64,000 bases of DNA. Origin: Gammaproteobacteria bacterium. Lineage in GTDB: Bacteria > Pseudomonadota > Gammaproteobacteria > Steroidobacterales > XN24. Numbering within the stretch: position 1 is the stretch's first letter; the number at the start of each line of letters is the position of its first letter. Of the stretch, positions 62,392-64,000 are shown one piece after another. The notes below the pieces were generated by a model that was not told the origin of the DNA, did not search any database, and worked only from the letters and a program-made list of their open reading frames with translations. The stretch is from assembly GCA_029287575.1 (NCBI GenBank), contig JARFQW010000042.1, positions 44,677-108,676 of the forward strand. Direction: 5' to 3'. The position numbers and the translations under genes were made by a program.

Positions 62392-63015
62392 ATGAGGCAC
62401 CTCCTCGCGCTGGTCGCGACCCTTGCAGCTTCTCTCGGCACGAACCTGGTCGCCAGGCCCGCGAACGCACAGGACACCGGCTCTGCCGATGCCGGACGCA
62501 CGAAAGCGGGCGTCTGCGCGGCCTGCCACGGAGCTGACGGCAACAGCGTCAATCCGGAGTGGCCTTCGCTGGCCGGGCAGCACGCCGACTACATCGTGTC
62601 CCAGCTGACCGCATACCGGGAAGGCCGCCGGCAGAATGCCCTGATGTCGCCACAGGCGATGGTGCTTTCCGACGAGGACATGCACGACCTGGCGGCCTGG
62701 TTCTCGTCTCAGCCGCTGTCCCCTAAGGAAGCGGACCCGGCGCTCGTGAACCGGGGCAGACAGCTCTACACGGGCGGGGACGCCGACCGGGGCATTGCCG
62801 CCTGCATCGCTTGCCACGGTCCTCAGGGCCGGGGAAATCCCCTGTCGGGCTATCCGTCTATAGCTGGCCAGCACGCAGCCTATTCGGCCGCCCAGCTCAG
62901 GCTCTACGCCAGCGGCGAGCGCCAGGGCGCGAACGCGATGATGCGAAACATCGCGGGGAACATGACCGAAGACGATATCAAGGCGGTAACGTCCTTCATC
63001 CAGGGGCTGCGCTGA
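62392..63015 (+). CDS. Di-heme cytochrome c4
   Basis: 207 residues. Signal peptide about 1-26 (ARPANAQ before the mature start). Haem sites CAACH (42-46) and CIACH (about 137) lie in two similar halves (WPSLAGQHADYIVSQL and YPSIAGQHAAYSAAQL), the c4 duplication. Distal methionines are likely in the NALMSP and NAMMRN stretches. Carries electrons in the periplasm to a terminal oxidase. The engB-cytochrome c4-dsbA order is common in Pseudomonas-like gammaproteobacteria. Confidence 0.93.
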   Translation: MRHLLALVATLAASLGTNLVARPANAQDTGSADAGRTKAGVCAACHGADGNSVNPEWPSLAGQHADYIVSQLTAYREGRRQNALMSPQAMVLSDEDMHDLAAWFSSQPLSPKEADPALVNRGRQLYTGGDADRGIAACIACHGPQGRGNPLSGYPSIAGQHAAYSAAQLRLYASGERQGANAMMRNIAGNMTEDDIKAVTSFIQGLR

Positions 63016-63100
63016 TCCGTCAGATTTCCGGCCATCGTAGCCGGCTGATTCGATTCGGCCGGGCTGGCCGCTATCCCATTTCGAGTTAAGGAGACAAACG

Positions 63101-63859
63101 ATGAGGCAACTCACGGCAATCGGTGCCGCCTTCTTGCTGGTTTTCGCCGCGGCCTGCAGTGCGGACGAGAGCTCAGCCCCGGAGCCGGCGGCGGCCGACG
63201 AAGCAGCCAGCCAGGCACCCATCGTGGTCGCACAGGCGGAGGACGCCCAGGCCGGCGAAGCCGCCAGCGCCGAGGGCGACTTCGATCCCAACCGTTTCCA
63301 GGCGGGCAAGCATTACACGATCCTCACACCCGCTCAGCCGACGAGCGTGGGCCCGGACGAAGTGGAGGTTGTGGAGGTCTTCTGGTACGGCTGCCCCCAT
63401 TGCTACACCCTCGAGCCCTTTGCGGAGCGCTGGGAGAAGTCCGGCAAGCCCGCGAGCACCGAATTCGTGCGCATGCCCGCGGCTCTGAATCCGAACTGGC
63501 AGACTCACGCGCGCCTGTTCTACGCCGCCGAGGCCCTCGGCGTGCTCGAAGAGGTCCACGGCGATATCTTCCGGGAAATCCACGTGAACCGGAATCCGCT
63601 GAACACGGAAGCCCTCATGGTGGCCTTCTTTGGCGATCACGGCGTTTCCCGGGAGGATTTCCTCGAGGCCTGGAACTCCTTCGCCGTGGAAACCAACCTG
63701 AAGCGCTCTGACAGCGTGGTCCGCCGCTACCGGATCACCGGCGTGCCGGCGGTGGTGGTCAACGGCAAGTACGTCACGGGCGCGGACAAGGCCGGCGGCA
63801 ATGAAGCGGTCTTCGAGGTCGTGAACTTCCTGGTCGAGAAAGAGAAGCGCCGCCTGTAA
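63101..63859 (+). CDS. dsbA: Thiol:disulfide interchange protein DsbA, lipoprotein form
   Basis: 252 residues. The signal ends with FAAAC, so Cys19 is probably lipidated. An acidic Ala/Glu linker of about 40 residues precedes the thioredoxin fold with active site CPHC (98-101) in FWYGCPHCYTLEPF. The cis-Pro is in RITGVPAVVVNGKY. Introduces disulfides into periplasmic proteins; haem c maturation of the neighbouring cytochrome may benefit. ATG 63101 has AAGGAG upstream. A strong terminator follows the gene. Confidence 0.93.
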   Translation: MRQLTAIGAAFLLVFAAACSADESSAPEPAAADEAASQAPIVVAQAEDAQAGEAASAEGDFDPNRFQAGKHYTILTPAQPTSVGPDEVEVVEVFWYGCPHCYTLEPFAERWEKSGKPASTEFVRMPAALNPNWQTHARLFYAAEALGVLEEVHGDIFREIHVNRNPLNTEALMVAFFGDHGVSREDFLEAWNSFAVETNLKRSDSVVRRYRITGVPAVVVNGKYVTGADKAGGNEAVFEVVNFLVEKEKRRL

Positions 63860-63889
63860 GCCCGGATGGCGCCGCCAGTCAAGACCTGA

Positions 63890-63917
63890 GGGCCGCCGCT
63901 CCGGCGGCCCTTTTTTT
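63890..63917 (+). terminator. Intrinsic terminator after dsbA
   Basis: Nine-base stem GGGCCGCCG / CGGCGGCCC with a three-base loop, followed by seven T residues. It ends the cytochrome c4-dsbA transcript. Confidence 0.93.
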
Positions 63918-64000
63918 GGCGCTGCCGGCACCGAAGGCCGCAATCGCGCCGAGGCAACTACCGATTGGAGAGCGCGGGCCGACTCTCTATCCTTGGCCCA

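Overview
The window is about 64 kb of high-GC, tightly packed bacterial chromosome. Gene content points to a gammaproteobacterium: a complete psp system with a sigma-54 activator, lptM-lysA next to each other, a FadE-type acyl-CoA dehydrogenase, a KefB/C antiporter beside purT, polA and engB in the same neighbourhood, and di-heme cytochrome c4 plus a lipoprotein DsbA. An arginine operon built around an acylornithine-type carbamoyltransferase (not ornithine carbamoyltransferase) resembles Xanthomonadales/Lysobacterales-like lineages. That placement is inference. No rRNA, tRNA, insertion sequence, prophage or CRISPR array was seen.

Layout. 1-3.7 kb: end of a bactofilin gene, a membrane PAS-GGDEF-EAL protein and a zinc alcohol dehydrogenase. 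3.7-10 kb (minus): AttH-like lipoprotein, FtsX-type permease and ABC ATPase in an overlapping operon, preceded by a thermonuclease and an LCAT-like lipoprotein hydrolase. 10-13.1 kb: psp locus, with pspA-pspB and two PspC-domain genes plus a small PspB-like protein running leftward from a recognisable sigma-54 promoter, and pspF divergent. 13.4-16.6 kb: K+/H+ antiporter and purT. 16.7-20.6 kb (minus): YtrA-type GntR repressor, ABC exporter, BON lipoprotein and DUF4097 protein behind a palindromic operator. 20.7-25.8 kb: mdh, fadE with a PsrA-like site, and a DUF4286-DUF3667 membrane protein. 25.8-32.5 kb: dinB, an orphan GspA/GspB pair, a secreted M61-like metallopeptidase and a Cys/Met-metabolism PLP enzyme. 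32.5-37.3 kb: SRAP protein, YadG/YadH-like ABC exporter, TPR protein, MEST-like hydrolase and an unknown gene divergent from an orphan FlhC homologue. 38-42.9 kb: rraA, nudC, NRDE protein, S9 peptidase and an esterase.

43-51.5 kb is an arginine operon: argR-argG-DUF1611-argC-argD-argF'-argB-argH-thioesterase, most junctions being 4-base stop/start overlaps. No ArgA, ArgJ or GNAT domain is present. The DUF1611 gene sits inside the operon, and its family includes a glutamate N-acetyltransferase (DgcN, from memory). It is therefore a candidate for the missing first step of the pathway. The carbamoyltransferase carries Ala at the position that separates acetyl- from succinyl-ornithine enzymes. 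This is the main candidate for an undescribed variant pathway.

51.6-64 kb: lptM-lysA, polA, then an accessory stretch (di-heme peroxidase, CDP-glucose 4,6-dehydratase, MATE pump) with long non-coding gaps, then engB, cytochrome c4 and dsbA. Just before engB, in the position where enterobacteria carry Spot 42 and Pseudomonas carries ErsA, lies a probable sRNA. It has a sigma-E/AlgU-like promoter, three C-rich hairpin loops and a strong terminator.
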